Part shown: positions 42,546 through 50,271 of the stretch, one piece after another
Position numbering within the stretch: the stretch's first letter is position 1
Layout: every line of letters starts with the position of its first letter
Assembly: GCA_035626815.1 (NCBI GenBank)
Contig: DASPMY010000029.1
Coordinates: forward strand, 4,513 to 68,512
DNA from: Croceibacterium_A sp035626815
GTDB taxonomy: Bacteria; Pseudomonadota; Alphaproteobacteria; Sphingomonadales; Sphingomonadaceae
Length of the DNA stretch: 64,000 nt
Direction of reading: 5' to 3'
Position numbers and translations under genes: made by a program
The notes under the pieces: generated by a model
Databases searched by the model: none
What the model was told of the DNA's origin: nothing
What the model saw: the letters and a program-made list of their open reading frames with translations, nothing else

Positions 42546-43949
42546 TCAGGCGGACGGGGTCGCGTGCTCGGCGACGTAGGCGGCGACGGCGTCGTAGTCG
42601 CCGGGCAGCTCGACGCAGCGCTCCTCGCGCTCGAACAGGTCGCCGACGCGGGCGGGCAGCGGCGGGCGCTGGCCGGTCGCGCGCTCGACCGCATCGGGGA
42701 ACTTGGCGGGGTGCGCGGTGGCCAGCGTGACCACCGGCACCTCGCGCGGCAGCTCCGCGGCGCGGGCGGCGTGGAGGGCGATGGCGGTGTGCGGATCGAG
42801 GACCTCGCCGCATGCGTGGCACGCCCAGGCCATCGCCCGCGCCATCGCGGTGGCGTCGGCGCGGCAGCTGGCCAGCAGCGCGGCGGCGCCTTCGCGCTGG
42901 GCGTTGGTCAGGCGCATCGCCTGGCCCGCCTCGAACCCGCGCATCTGCTCGGCCAGCGCCGCGCCGTCGCGGCCGCCGCAGTCGAACAGCAGGCGCTCGA
43001 AGTTCGAGCTGACCTGGATGTCCATCGACGGGGCGGCGGTCGGCGTCACCGTGCCGGCGGAGTAATCGCCGGCCGACAGCGCGCGGTGGAGGATGTCGTT
43101 GACATTGGTGGCGACGATCAGCCGCTCGATCGGCAAGCCCATTTGGGCCGCGACATAGCCGGCGAAGACGTCCCCGAAATTGCCGGTGGGCACGCTGAAG
43201 GCGACCTTGCGGTGCGGCGCGCCGAGCTGCAGCGCGGCGGCGAAATAGTACACCACCTGGGCCATCAGCCGGGCCCAGTTGATCGAGTTGACCGCGCCGA
43301 TGTTGAAGCGCCCGGTCAGCGTGGGATCGCCGAACATGCGCTTGACCATCGCCTGGGCGTCGTCGAAGCTGGCGCCTTCCAGCGCGATGTTGTGCACGTT
43401 GGGCGCCTTGACCGTGGTCATCTGGCGCCGCTGGACGTCGCTCACCCGGCCCTTGGGGTGGAGCATGAAGATCTGCACGTTGTCGCGGCCGGCCACGGCG
43501 TCGATCGCCGCCGAGCCGGTGTCGCCGCTGGTCGCGCCGACGATCGTCAGGCGGTCGTCGCGGCGCGAGAGGAATTCCTCGAACAGCCGGCCGAGCAGCT
43601 GCAGCGCGACGTCCTTGAACGCCAGCGTCGGCCCGTGGAACAGCTCGAGCAGCCAGTGCCGCTCGTCGAGCTGCCTGAGCGGCGTGACCGCGGCGTGGGC
43701 GAAGCGGCCGTAGGCCTCGGCGCTGAGCTCGCGCAGCTTGCGCTCGCCGAGGCTGCCGTCGACGAACGGCAGCATGACCCGCACGGCCAGCTCGGCATAC
43801 GGCAGGCCAGCCAGCGCGCCGATCTCGGCCTCGCTGAAGCGCGGCCATTCGCGCGGCAGGTAGAGCCCGCCGTCCGCCGCCAGCCCGGCCAGCGTGACGC
43901 CTTCGAAATCGAGCGCCGGGGCGCTGCCGCGGGTGGAGACGTAGTCCAT
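42546..43949 (-). CDS. thrC: Threonine synthase
   Basis: The 467-aa enzyme matches the longer ThrC class: YVSTRGSAPALDFEGVTL at the N-terminus, the PLP Lys in HGPTLAFKDVALQLLGR near residue 107, GATSGDTGSAAIDAV near 137, and SVPTGNFGDVFAGYVA near 254. It converts O-phosphohomoserine to threonine. The ATG at 43949 is chosen over the open start at 43991. It is followed by the RlmI-like gene on the same strand. Confidence 0.95.
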   Translation of the reverse strand: MDYVSTRGSAPALDFEGVTLAGLAADGGLYLPREWPRFSEAEIGALAGLPYAELAVRVMLPFVDGSLGERKLRELSAEAYGRFAHAAVTPLRQLDERHWLLELFHGPTLAFKDVALQLLGRLFEEFLSRRDDRLTIVGATSGDTGSAAIDAVAGRDNVQIFMLHPKGRVSDVQRRQMTTVKAPNVHNIALEGASFDDAQAMVKRMFGDPTLTGRFNIGAVNSINWARLMAQVVYYFAAALQLGAPHRKVAFSVPTGNFGDVFAGYVAAQMGLPIERLIVATNVNDILHRALSAGDYSAGTVTPTAAPSMDIQVSSNFERLLFDCGGRDGAALAEQMRGFEAGQAMRLTNAQREGAAALLASCRADATAMARAMAWACHACGEVLDPHTAIALHAARAAELPREVPVVTLATAHPAKFPDAVERATGQRPPLPARVGDLFEREERCVELPGDYDAVAAYVAEHATPSA

Positions 43950-44014
43950 GGTGGGAGCGCGGTTAGCGGCGTGTTGCCGTAGAGGCAACAAAGCGGCCCT
44001 CGCGAGCTGGCCGA

Positions 44015-44341
44015 TTATTGCTTCTCCAGCTCCCGCTTGAGCTGCCCCAACCGACCGGCGGCTTGCTCAGCGAGCGGCCCGATCCAGCGCCGATGGATCG
44101 CCTCGATCGGCATCGCGTCGAGGTAGTTGAACCGCTCGCGCCCTTTGCGCACCGGCACCACCAGCCCGGCCCCTTCGAGCACTTTCAGGTGTTGCATGAC
44201 GGTGCAGCGATCGAGCTCCGGGAAGCAGTCGATGAGCTGCTGAGTGGTCATCGGCCGCAGCTTGAGCTCGTCGCAAATGCCCCGGCGCACCGGGTTGGCC
44301 AGCGCCTTGAACACGGCGTTGAGATCGTCGTCGGTTGACAT
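44015..44341 (-). CDS. ArsR-family transcriptional regulator
   Basis: The 108-aa winged-helix protein has the pattern LNAVFKALANPVRRGICDEL, then MTTQQLIDCFPELDRCTVMQHLKVLEGAGLV as recognition helix, and a beta-wing VPVRKGRERFNYLD. Metal-binding Cys pairs of true ArsR are absent; this type typically pairs with SRPBCC/AHSA1 proteins, as here. Its start codon lies in the left arm of a perfect palindrome that probably is its operator. Confidence 0.9.
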   Translation of the reverse strand: MSTDDDLNAVFKALANPVRRGICDELKLRPMTTQQLIDCFPELDRCTVMQHLKVLEGAGLVVPVRKGRERFNYLDAMPIEAIHRRWIGPLAEQAAGRLGQLKRELEKQ

Positions 44342-44374
44342 GTTATGTTTTTATAACATAACATGTCAACCGAC
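44330..44374. promoter_or_regulatory. Perfect 18-bp-arm palindrome, operator and promoters of the ArsR/SRPBCC pair
   Basis: GTCGGTTGACATGTTATG (44330-44347) and CATAACATGTCAACCGAC (44357-44374) are exact inverted repeats around TTTTTATAA. For arsR, TTGAGT (44378-44373) and TATAAA (44355-44350) with a 17-base spacer give a start near its ATG, so that message may be leaderless. For the SRPBCC gene, TTGACA (44335-44340) and TAACAT (44359-44364) lie in the same palindrome. Confidence 0.8.
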
Positions 44375-44393
44375 TCAAGATAGGATTCGAAGC

Positions 44394-44885
44394 ATGGAAT
44401 TGAAATTCAGAGTCGCCGCGCGGATCGCCAAGCCGGTCCACGAAGTGTTCGAGGCGGTCGCCGATCCGCAGCAGCTGTCGGAGTACTTCACCACCGGAGG
44501 GGCAAAAGGCCGGCTCGAGACCGGCGCGACGGTGACCTGGGACTTTCACGATTACCCCGGCGCCTTCCCGGTCCACGTGATCGAGGTCGTGCCCGACCAG
44601 CGGATCGTGCTCGAATGGGATGCCGCCGAGGGCGAACCGCCCAACGTCGAGGACAGCAGCCGTCCCGAGATGGCCAATGCCGGCTACAAGACCACCGTGA
44701 CGATGACGTTCAAGGGCCTCGAGGACGGCCGCACCCTGGTCGAGATCGCCGAGGAAGGCTGGCGCGAGAACGAGGGCGCGCTTCAAGCGAGCTACGGCAA
44801 CTGCCAGGGCTGGACCGGAATGTTGCTCGCGCTCAAGGTCTGGCTCGAGCACGGCTTCAACTTGCGCGACGGGCTGTACAAGTAG
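44394..44885 (+). CDS. SRPBCC/AHSA1-family protein, 163 aa
   Basis: The protein matches the AHSA1-like SRPBCC fold: FRVAARIAKPVHEVFEAVADPQQLSEYF at the N-terminus, WDFHDYPGAFPVHVIEVVPDQRIVLEW in the middle, and the last helix YGNCQGWTGMLLALKVWLEHG. Such proteins bind hydrophobic ligands. The divergent ArsR gene and shared palindrome point to a regulated pair. AGGAT precedes the ATG by about eight bases. It is convergent with surf1. Confidence 0.88.
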   Translation: MELKFRVAARIAKPVHEVFEAVADPQQLSEYFTTGGAKGRLETGATVTWDFHDYPGAFPVHVIEVVPDQRIVLEWDAAEGEPPNVEDSSRPEMANAGYKTTVTMTFKGLEDGRTLVEIAEEGWRENEGALQASYGNCQGWTGMLLALKVWLEHGFNLRDGLYK

Positions 44886-44924
44886 CGCTCCTTGTTGCGC
44901 TATCGCCCCTTGACACGCTCGGGC

Positions 44925-45500
44925 CTACTTGAGCGCGGCGGAACGCCACTTCTTGCGCAGCGCCAGGACGTAGATCACCAGCGCAGTCAGGGCGAAGAAG
45001 AACCACTGGCCGGCGTACATCAGGTGGTTGTTGGGGACGTCGCCCGGATCGGGTGCCGCGAGGGGCTTGAGCGAGTCGGTGCCCGCAGCAATCAGGTACC
45101 CGCCCGGCGCAACGAACCCCTGAACCTCCCCACCCGACCACTTGGGGGGCTTAGGATCATTTGACCAACCAATGGCCACCTCTGCTTCGCCGCCGCCATC
45201 GATCGCACAACGCGCGATGTGCGCCCACCCCTTCTCTTGGTCGATGCTGGTTCCGGCTCGGGAACTCATTCCTAGCACCCGCTCGCAGGTAAAATAGCTC
45301 CAACGAAAGAGCGATCGCTCCATCGCGGCTTCGTCGCGCGGCCAGGGAACCATCGACGACATCGCTTGCGCTTGTTCGTAGCGGGCGATCAGGTCGGCCT
45401 TCCACTCGGCACGCTGGAGCTGCCACACGCCGAATGCGATCATTACCGCCACTGCTATGGCGGCGACCAGCGTCGGAATAATCGGCACGCGGCGGCTCAT
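44925..45500 (-). CDS. SURF1-family cytochrome oxidase assembly protein
   Basis: The 191-aa protein has the SURF1 plan: an N-terminal membrane span (about 8-27), the FGVWQLQRAEWKADLI pattern, a periplasmic domain, and a C-terminal span with LMYAGQWFFFALTALVIYVLALRKKW. SURF1 helps insert heme a into subunit I. It is the last gene of the cox run; its ATG overlaps the DUF983 stop. It is shorter than usual (about 230 aa). Confidence 0.88.
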   Translation of the reverse strand: MSRRVPIIPTLVAAIAVAVMIAFGVWQLQRAEWKADLIARYEQAQAMSSMVPWPRDEAAMERSLFRWSYFTCERVLGMSSRAGTSIDQEKGWAHIARCAIDGGGEAEVAIGWSNDPKPPKWSGGEVQGFVAPGGYLIAAGTDSLKPLAAPDPGDVPNNHLMYAGQWFFFALTALVIYVLALRKKWRSAALK

Positions 45501-45871
45501 CGGCCGTCCTCCGCCTTGTTGCGGTACTCGGATTGTAGCAACGCCGCTTTCGCGACGCGCAGGCCGAGGATCACGCCGAGCACCGTCAGCGGCGGCCACA
45601 GCATGACGTGCACCCACCACGCCGGCTCGGCCGCAAGCTGCAGCCACAGCGCCAGGATCACCACCACGGCGCCGATGATCAGCGTCAGGAACGCCGCCGG
45701 CCCGTCGCCGACATTGAAGCGCGTCAGGTCGAGCCCGCAGGCGCGGCAGCGATCGGCGAAACGGGTCCAGCCGGCGAACAGCGTGCGGCCGCCGCAGCGC
45801 GGGCAGAGGCCAAAAAGGGCAGCCTCGGGAATTCCGGGCTGCCCTTTCGATGGTTCGGGCGCGTCAGCCAT
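45497..45871 (-). CDS. DUF983 zinc-ribbon membrane protein
   Basis: The 124-aa protein has a zinc ribbon (CPRCGGRTLF near residue 23 and CRACGLDL near 42) and two C-terminal membrane spans (about 58-80 and 85-105). DUF983 genes commonly sit in alphaproteobacterial cox operons, between ctaE and surf1 as here; a role in oxidase assembly is inferred. The ATG at 45871 begins MADAPEPS. Confidence 0.9.
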   Translation of the reverse strand: MADAPEPSKGQPGIPEAALFGLCPRCGGRTLFAGWTRFADRCRACGLDLTRFNVGDGPAAFLTLIIGAVVVILALWLQLAAEPAWWVHVMLWPPLTVLGVILGLRVAKAALLQSEYRNKAEDGR

Positions 45872-45876
45872 GAGGC

Positions 45877-46707
45877 TCAGTGGTATTCGGCGCCCCACCC
45901 GCCCCAGACGTAGACGACGCAGAACAGGAACAGCCAGACCACGTCGACGAAGTGCCAGTACCACGCCGCCGCCTCGAAGCCGAAGTGCTGGCGCGGGGTG
46001 AAGTGGCCGAGGTAGGCGCGGCGCAGGCAGACGATCAGGAAGGTCGTGCCGATGATGACGTGGAAGCCGTGGAACCCGGTCGCCATGTAGAACGCCGAGC
46101 CGTAAGTGTTGCCGCCGAAGCCGAACGGCGCGTTGGCGTATTCGTAGGCCTGGATGCTGGTGAACAGCAGGCCGAGCAGGATCGTCAGCCACAGGCCTTT
46201 CTTGAGGCCGTCGCGGTCGCCGTGGATCAGCGAATGGTGCGCCCACGTGACCGTGGTGCCCGAGCACAGCAGGATCAGCGTGTTGAGCAGCGGCAGCGCG
46301 AACGGATCGAGCACCGCCTCGATCGCCTTGGGCGGGAACTGCCCGCCGATGACGTCGGCGTATTCGGGCAGCGCGTTGGGGAACAGCGCGAAGTCGAACC
46401 AGCTCCAGAACCAGCCGACGAAGAACATCACCTCCGAGGCGATGAACAGGATCATCCCGTAGCGCAGGTGCAGCTGGACGACCGGCGTGTGATCGCCCGC
46501 CTGCGCTTCCTTCACGACGTTGGAGAACCACGCGAAGAACGTCGCGATCAGCCCGGCGATGCCGAGGCCGAGCACCAGCCAGTGGTTCGGCAGCTCGTGC
46601 ATGTACAGCACCATGCCGGTGGTGAAGGTGACCGCGGCGATCGCGCCGATCAGCGGCCAGATGTCGGGCGGCAGGATGTGGTAGTCGTGGTTCTTGGCGC
46701 CGGCCAT
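45877..46707 (-). CDS. ctaE: Cytochrome c oxidase subunit III
   Basis: The 276-aa membrane protein has seven hydrophobic segments and the subunit III pattern: HDYHILPPDIWPLIGAI at the N-terminus, ASEVMFFVGWFWSWF near residue 91, TVTWAHHSLIHGDR near 152, and GFHGFHVIIGTTFLIVCLRR near 213. It stabilises the aa3 core and the proton uptake path. It lies between ctaG and DUF983, as in other alphaproteobacterial cox operons. Confidence 0.97.
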   Translation of the reverse strand: MAGAKNHDYHILPPDIWPLIGAIAAVTFTTGMVLYMHELPNHWLVLGLGIAGLIATFFAWFSNVVKEAQAGDHTPVVQLHLRYGMILFIASEVMFFVGWFWSWFDFALFPNALPEYADVIGGQFPPKAIEAVLDPFALPLLNTLILLCSGTTVTWAHHSLIHGDRDGLKKGLWLTILLGLLFTSIQAYEYANAPFGFGGNTYGSAFYMATGFHGFHVIIGTTFLIVCLRRAYLGHFTPRQHFGFEAAAWYWHFVDVVWLFLFCVVYVWGGWGAEYH

Positions 46708-46773
46708 GATGGGTTCCTGATCGTGGGTTGAGGTGCCCTTAATGCTGCGTCGCGGGCGGGTCTAGAGGGGTCG

Positions 46774-47337
46774 TCATCCCTTTGCGCGGTGGAACGTGTA
46801 GCTGAGCGTGATCTGCTCGACGCCGTCCATGTTGGGATCGTCGAGCGCTGCGGGATCGACGTAGAACAGCACCGGCATCGTCACTTCCTGCCCCGGCTGT
46901 AGAGTCTGCTCGGTGAAGCAGAAGCACTGGATCTTGGTGAAGTAGGCGCCGGCCTGCTCGGGCTCGACGTTGAAGCTGGCATTGCCGGTGATCGGCACCG
47001 AGCTTTCGTTGCGCGCCTCGAATATGGCCATGTCGCGCTGGCCGACCTGGACGGTGTCGGTCACCTGCCGCGGGCGGAAGGTCCACGGCATGTCGCTGGC
47101 GGTGTTGGCGTCGAATCGGATCGAGAAGCTGCGCGCGCCGGCGCTGCGGGCGATCGCCTCGGCGGTAAGCGCCTCGGCCAGCGTGGCCCGCTGGGTGGTG
47201 CCGCCGAAGCCGGTCACTTGGCAGAAGATGCGGTACAGCGGCACCGCGGCGTAGCCGAGCCCGAGCATCGCCAGCGCGACCAGCAGGGCGACGAGGCCGA
47301 CGCGCCGGTTGCGCGCCGCGAGCGGGGCGCTGGCCAT
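46774..47337 (-). CDS. ctaG: Cytochrome c oxidase assembly protein CtaG/Cox11
   Basis: The 187-aa protein has one N-terminal membrane span and a periplasmic domain with VPLYRIFCQVTGFGGTTQ near residue 31, the copper-binding IQCFCFTEQTLQPGQEV near 130, and PVLFYVDP near 150. It delivers copper to the CuB site of subunit I. Its ATG overlaps the stop of the small coxF-like gene. Confidence 0.96.
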   Translation of the reverse strand: MASAPLAARNRRVGLVALLVALAMLGLGYAAVPLYRIFCQVTGFGGTTQRATLAEALTAEAIARSAGARSFSIRFDANTASDMPWTFRPRQVTDTVQVGQRDMAIFEARNESSVPITGNASFNVEPEQAGAYFTKIQCFCFTEQTLQPGQEVTMPVLFYVDPAALDDPNMDGVEQITLSYTFHRAKG

Positions 47338-47462
47338 CAGTCGAGCATCTTGACGATGGTGATGGCGTAGAACAGCGCGGCGAACGCCAGCAGCGCGAGC
47401 CCGAGGGCGACGTTGCGGCCGCGCCGGGCGCGCTTGAGCGCCTCCTGCTCCTCGGGCGTCAT
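47337..47462 (-). CDS. Small CoxF-like membrane protein, 41 aa
   Basis: This short gene encodes MTPEEQEALKRARRGRN followed by one membrane span (about 18-38). Its place between ctaB and ctaG, with overlaps at both ends, matches the small CoxF-type protein seen in alphaproteobacterial cox operons. It is too short for many gene finders. Function is not known; oxidase assembly is inferred. Confidence 0.8.
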   Translation of the reverse strand: MTPEEQEALKRARRGRNVALGLALLAFAALFYAITIVKMLD

Positions 47463-48391
47463 GCCGCGCTCCCGAGCGCGTAATGGTCGATCACCAGCGC
47501 GGTGAACAGCGCGAACAGGTAGAGGATCGAGAAGCCGAACAGCCGCTTCTCGGGCGCCATCCGGTCGCCCTCGGCCGAGGTGCGGAACGCCACCGGCAGC
47601 GCCAGCGCCACGAAGGCGCCCGACAGCGCCAGCGCGGCGAGCCCGTAGATCGCCCCGGTGCCGCCGATCAGCCACGGCGCCAGGCTCACGGGCAGCAGCA
47701 GCACGGCGTAGGCGAGGATCTGCCGCCGCGTCGCCGTCTCGCCGGCGACCACCGGCAACATCGGGATGCCGGCCTTGGCGTAGTCGGTCTTGACGAACAG
47801 CGCGAGCGCCCAGAAGTGCGGCGGGGTCCACATGAAGATCACCGCGAACAGCAGCACCGGCATCGCCGTGATCTCGCCGGTCACCGCGACCCAGCCGATC
47901 AGCGGCGGGAAGGCGCCGGCCCCGCCGCCGATGACGATGTTCTGCGGCGTGCGCGGCTTGAGCCAGATCGTGTAGACGACCGCGTAGTAGAGGATCGACA
48001 GCGCAAGGATCGCCGCGGCGAGCCAGTGGATGGCAAGCCCCATCACCGCGACCGAGGCGACCGACAGCGCGACCCCGAAGTCGCGCGCGTCGCTCGCGCG
48101 CATGCGGCCCTGCGGCAGCGGCCGCTTGGCGGTGCGCTTCATCTTGGCGTCGATGTCGGCTTCCCACCACATGTTGAGCGCGCCCGCGCCGCCGGCGCCG
48201 AGCGCGATGCACAGCACCGCGGCGAAGCCGAGCACCGGATGGATATGCCCCGGCGCGGCGAGCAGGCCGCACAGCCCGGTGAACACCACCAGGCTCATCA
48301 CCCGCGGCTTGGTCAGCGCGAAGTAGTCGCGCCATTCGGCGGGGAGCGCGGCTGTGGCGGTCGGAGCGGTTGCGGTCATTGGCAAAGGCAT
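47459..48391 (-). CDS. ctaB: Protoheme IX farnesyltransferase
   Basis: The 310-aa UbiA-type enzyme has about nine membrane spans, LTKPRVMSLVVFTGLCG near residue 27, the Asp-rich NMWWEADIDAKMKRTAKRPLP near 73, and MWTPPHFWALALFVKTDYAKAG near 188. It makes heme O from heme B for the oxidase. The start is at 48391 or at the second ATG (48379). It precedes coxF and ctaG. Confidence 0.96.
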   Translation of the reverse strand: MPLPMTATAPTATAALPAEWRDYFALTKPRVMSLVVFTGLCGLLAAPGHIHPVLGFAAVLCIALGAGGAGALNMWWEADIDAKMKRTAKRPLPQGRMRASDARDFGVALSVASVAVMGLAIHWLAAAILALSILYYAVVYTIWLKPRTPQNIVIGGGAGAFPPLIGWVAVTGEITAMPVLLFAVIFMWTPPHFWALALFVKTDYAKAGIPMLPVVAGETATRRQILAYAVLLLPVSLAPWLIGGTGAIYGLAALALSGAFVALALPVAFRTSAEGDRMAPEKRLFGFSILYLFALFTALVIDHYALGSAA

Positions 48392-48403
48392 AAACTCTCA
48401 ACT

Positions 48404-48488
48404 CGTCATTGCGGACCGCTGAAAGCGATCAAGCCATCCAGGGCGGCGCTGCACCGCCCTGGATTGCTTCGCTACACTCGCAATGACG
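48404..48488. repeat. Palindromic intergenic repeat between ctaD and ctaB
   Basis: Outer arms CGTCATTGCG (48404-48413) and CGCAATGACG (48479-48488) enclose an inner perfect hairpin ATCCAGGGCGG/CCGCCCTGGAT (48436-48464, 7-base loop). The element fills the gap between two genes of the cox operon. It may lower or stabilise the downstream message. The sequence type differs from the other palindromes here. Confidence 0.75.
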
Positions 48489-48503
48489 AATCCTTTGGGC
48501 CGA

Positions 48504-50234
48504 CTAATGCGCCGTGGCGGTGCCGGGCGCGCCGATCGCGTCGTGGTGCGAATGGTGGTCCTCGATCACCGGCAGCGTCTCGAACTGGTGGTACGGCGGC
48601 GGGCTCGACAGCGACCACTCGAGCGTCGTCGCGCCCTCGCCCCAGTAGTTCGCCGGGGCCTTGCGGCCGGCGGTGTAGGCATAGAGCATGTTGGCGAAGA
48701 AGAAGAGCATCGACACCGCCATGATCACGTAGCCGACCGACGAGACGTTGTTCCAGAACTCGAACGCCGGGGTGTAGTCCGGGTAGCGGCGCGGCATCCC
48801 CTGCATGCCGAGGAAGTGCTGCGGGAAGAAGATCACGTTCACGCCGATGAAGAACACCCAGAAGTGCAGGTGCGAGAGCAGCTCGGAATGCATCCGCCCG
48901 CTCATCTTCGGGAACCAGTAGTAGAAGCCGGCGAACAGCGAGAACACCGCGCCCAGCGACAGCACGTAGTGGAAGTGCGCGACCACGTAGTAGGTGTCGT
49001 GCAGGTTGTCGTCGACGCCGCCGTTGGCCAGCACCACGCCGGTGACGCCGCCGACGGTGAACAGGAAGATGAACCCGAGCGCCCAGACGAGCGGGCTCCT
49101 GAACTCGAGGCTGCCGCCCCACATCGTCGCGATCCAGCTGAAGATCTTGATGCCGGTTGGCACCGCGATGACCATCGTCGCGGCGGTGAAGTACATCTTG
49201 GTGTTCACGTCCATGCCGACGGTGAACATGTGGTGCGCCCAGACGATGAAGCCGACCACGCCGATCGCCACCATCGCGTAGGCCATGCCGAGGTAGCCGA
49301 ACACCGGCTTGCGGCTGAAGGTGGCGACGATCTGGCTGATCATGCCGAAGCCCGGGATGATCATGATGTAGACTTCCGGGTGGCCGAAGAACCAGAACAG
49401 GTGCTGGTACAGCACCGGGTCGCCGCCGCCGCGGGCATCGAAGAACGTGGTGCCGAAGTTGCGGTCGGTGATCAGCATGGTGATCGCCGCGGCGAGCACC
49501 GGCAGCGCCAGCAGCAGCAGGAACGCGGTGACCAGCACCGACCACGCGAACAGCGGCATCTTGTGCAGCGTCATGCCCGGCGCGCGCATGTTGAAGATCG
49601 TGGTGATGAAGTTGATCGCGCTCATGATCGAGGCCGCGCCGGCCAGGTGCAGCGAGAAGATCGCGAAGTCGACCGACGGGCCGATCGAGCCCGAGGTCGA
49701 GAGCGGAGCGTAGACCGTCCACCCGGTGCCCGCGCCCATCCCGGTGCCGCCGGGGAAGAACGCCGACGTCATCAGCGAGATGAATCCGGCGAGCGTCAGC
49801 CAGAAGGCGACGTTGTTCATGCGCGGGAAGGCCATGTCGGGCGCGCCGATCATCAGCGGCACGAACCAGTTGCCGAACCCGCCCATCGTCGCCGGCATGA
49901 CGACGAAGAACACCATGATCAGCCCGTGCGCGGTGATCAGCACGTTCCACGTGTGCAGCGACTTGTCGAAGTCCATGTCGCCGCCGTTGAGGTAGGCGGA
50001 GACTTGACCCAGGATCTGCAGGCCCGGCTCGGCCAGCTCCCAGCGCATCAGGCCCGAGATCGCCCCGCCGATGATGCCGGCGAAGATCGCGAAGATCAGA
50101 TACAGCGTGCCGATGTCCTTGTGGTTCGTCGACATGAACCAGCGGGCGAAAAAGCCCGGCTTGTGGTCGGCCCCATGCTCGCCGGCGTGGTGCTCGCCCG
50201 GATGAGCCTGGAAAGTGTCGGCGGTGGTGGCCAT
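48504..50234 (-). CDS. ctaD: Cytochrome c oxidase subunit I
   Basis: The 576-aa protein has twelve spans and the aa3 subunit I motifs: WNVLITAHGLIMVFFVVMP near residue 95 (heme a ligand His), WFFGHPEVYIMIIPGFG near 286 (CuB His and the covalent Tyr), VWAHHMFTVGMD near 336, and FHYVLSLGAVF near 420 (heme a3 and heme a ligands). It is the proton-pumping core of the terminal oxidase. Confidence 0.98.
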   Translation of the reverse strand: MATTADTFQAHPGEHHAGEHGADHKPGFFARWFMSTNHKDIGTLYLIFAIFAGIIGGAISGLMRWELAEPGLQILGQVSAYLNGGDMDFDKSLHTWNVLITAHGLIMVFFVVMPATMGGFGNWFVPLMIGAPDMAFPRMNNVAFWLTLAGFISLMTSAFFPGGTGMGAGTGWTVYAPLSTSGSIGPSVDFAIFSLHLAGAASIMSAINFITTIFNMRAPGMTLHKMPLFAWSVLVTAFLLLLALPVLAAAITMLITDRNFGTTFFDARGGGDPVLYQHLFWFFGHPEVYIMIIPGFGMISQIVATFSRKPVFGYLGMAYAMVAIGVVGFIVWAHHMFTVGMDVNTKMYFTAATMVIAVPTGIKIFSWIATMWGGSLEFRSPLVWALGFIFLFTVGGVTGVVLANGGVDDNLHDTYYVVAHFHYVLSLGAVFSLFAGFYYWFPKMSGRMHSELLSHLHFWVFFIGVNVIFFPQHFLGMQGMPRRYPDYTPAFEFWNNVSSVGYVIMAVSMLFFFANMLYAYTAGRKAPANYWGEGATTLEWSLSSPPPYHQFETLPVIEDHHSHHDAIGAPGTATAH

Positions 50235-50271
50235 CGTCTGCGTTACCCTAGGTCAGTATCTGTCGGTGAAT

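Noticed and set aside
42448..42546. Short frame giving a FVSSEVETRS peptide
   Set aside because: It is translation of the palindromic repeat 42465-42530 with no ribosome binding site and no partner.
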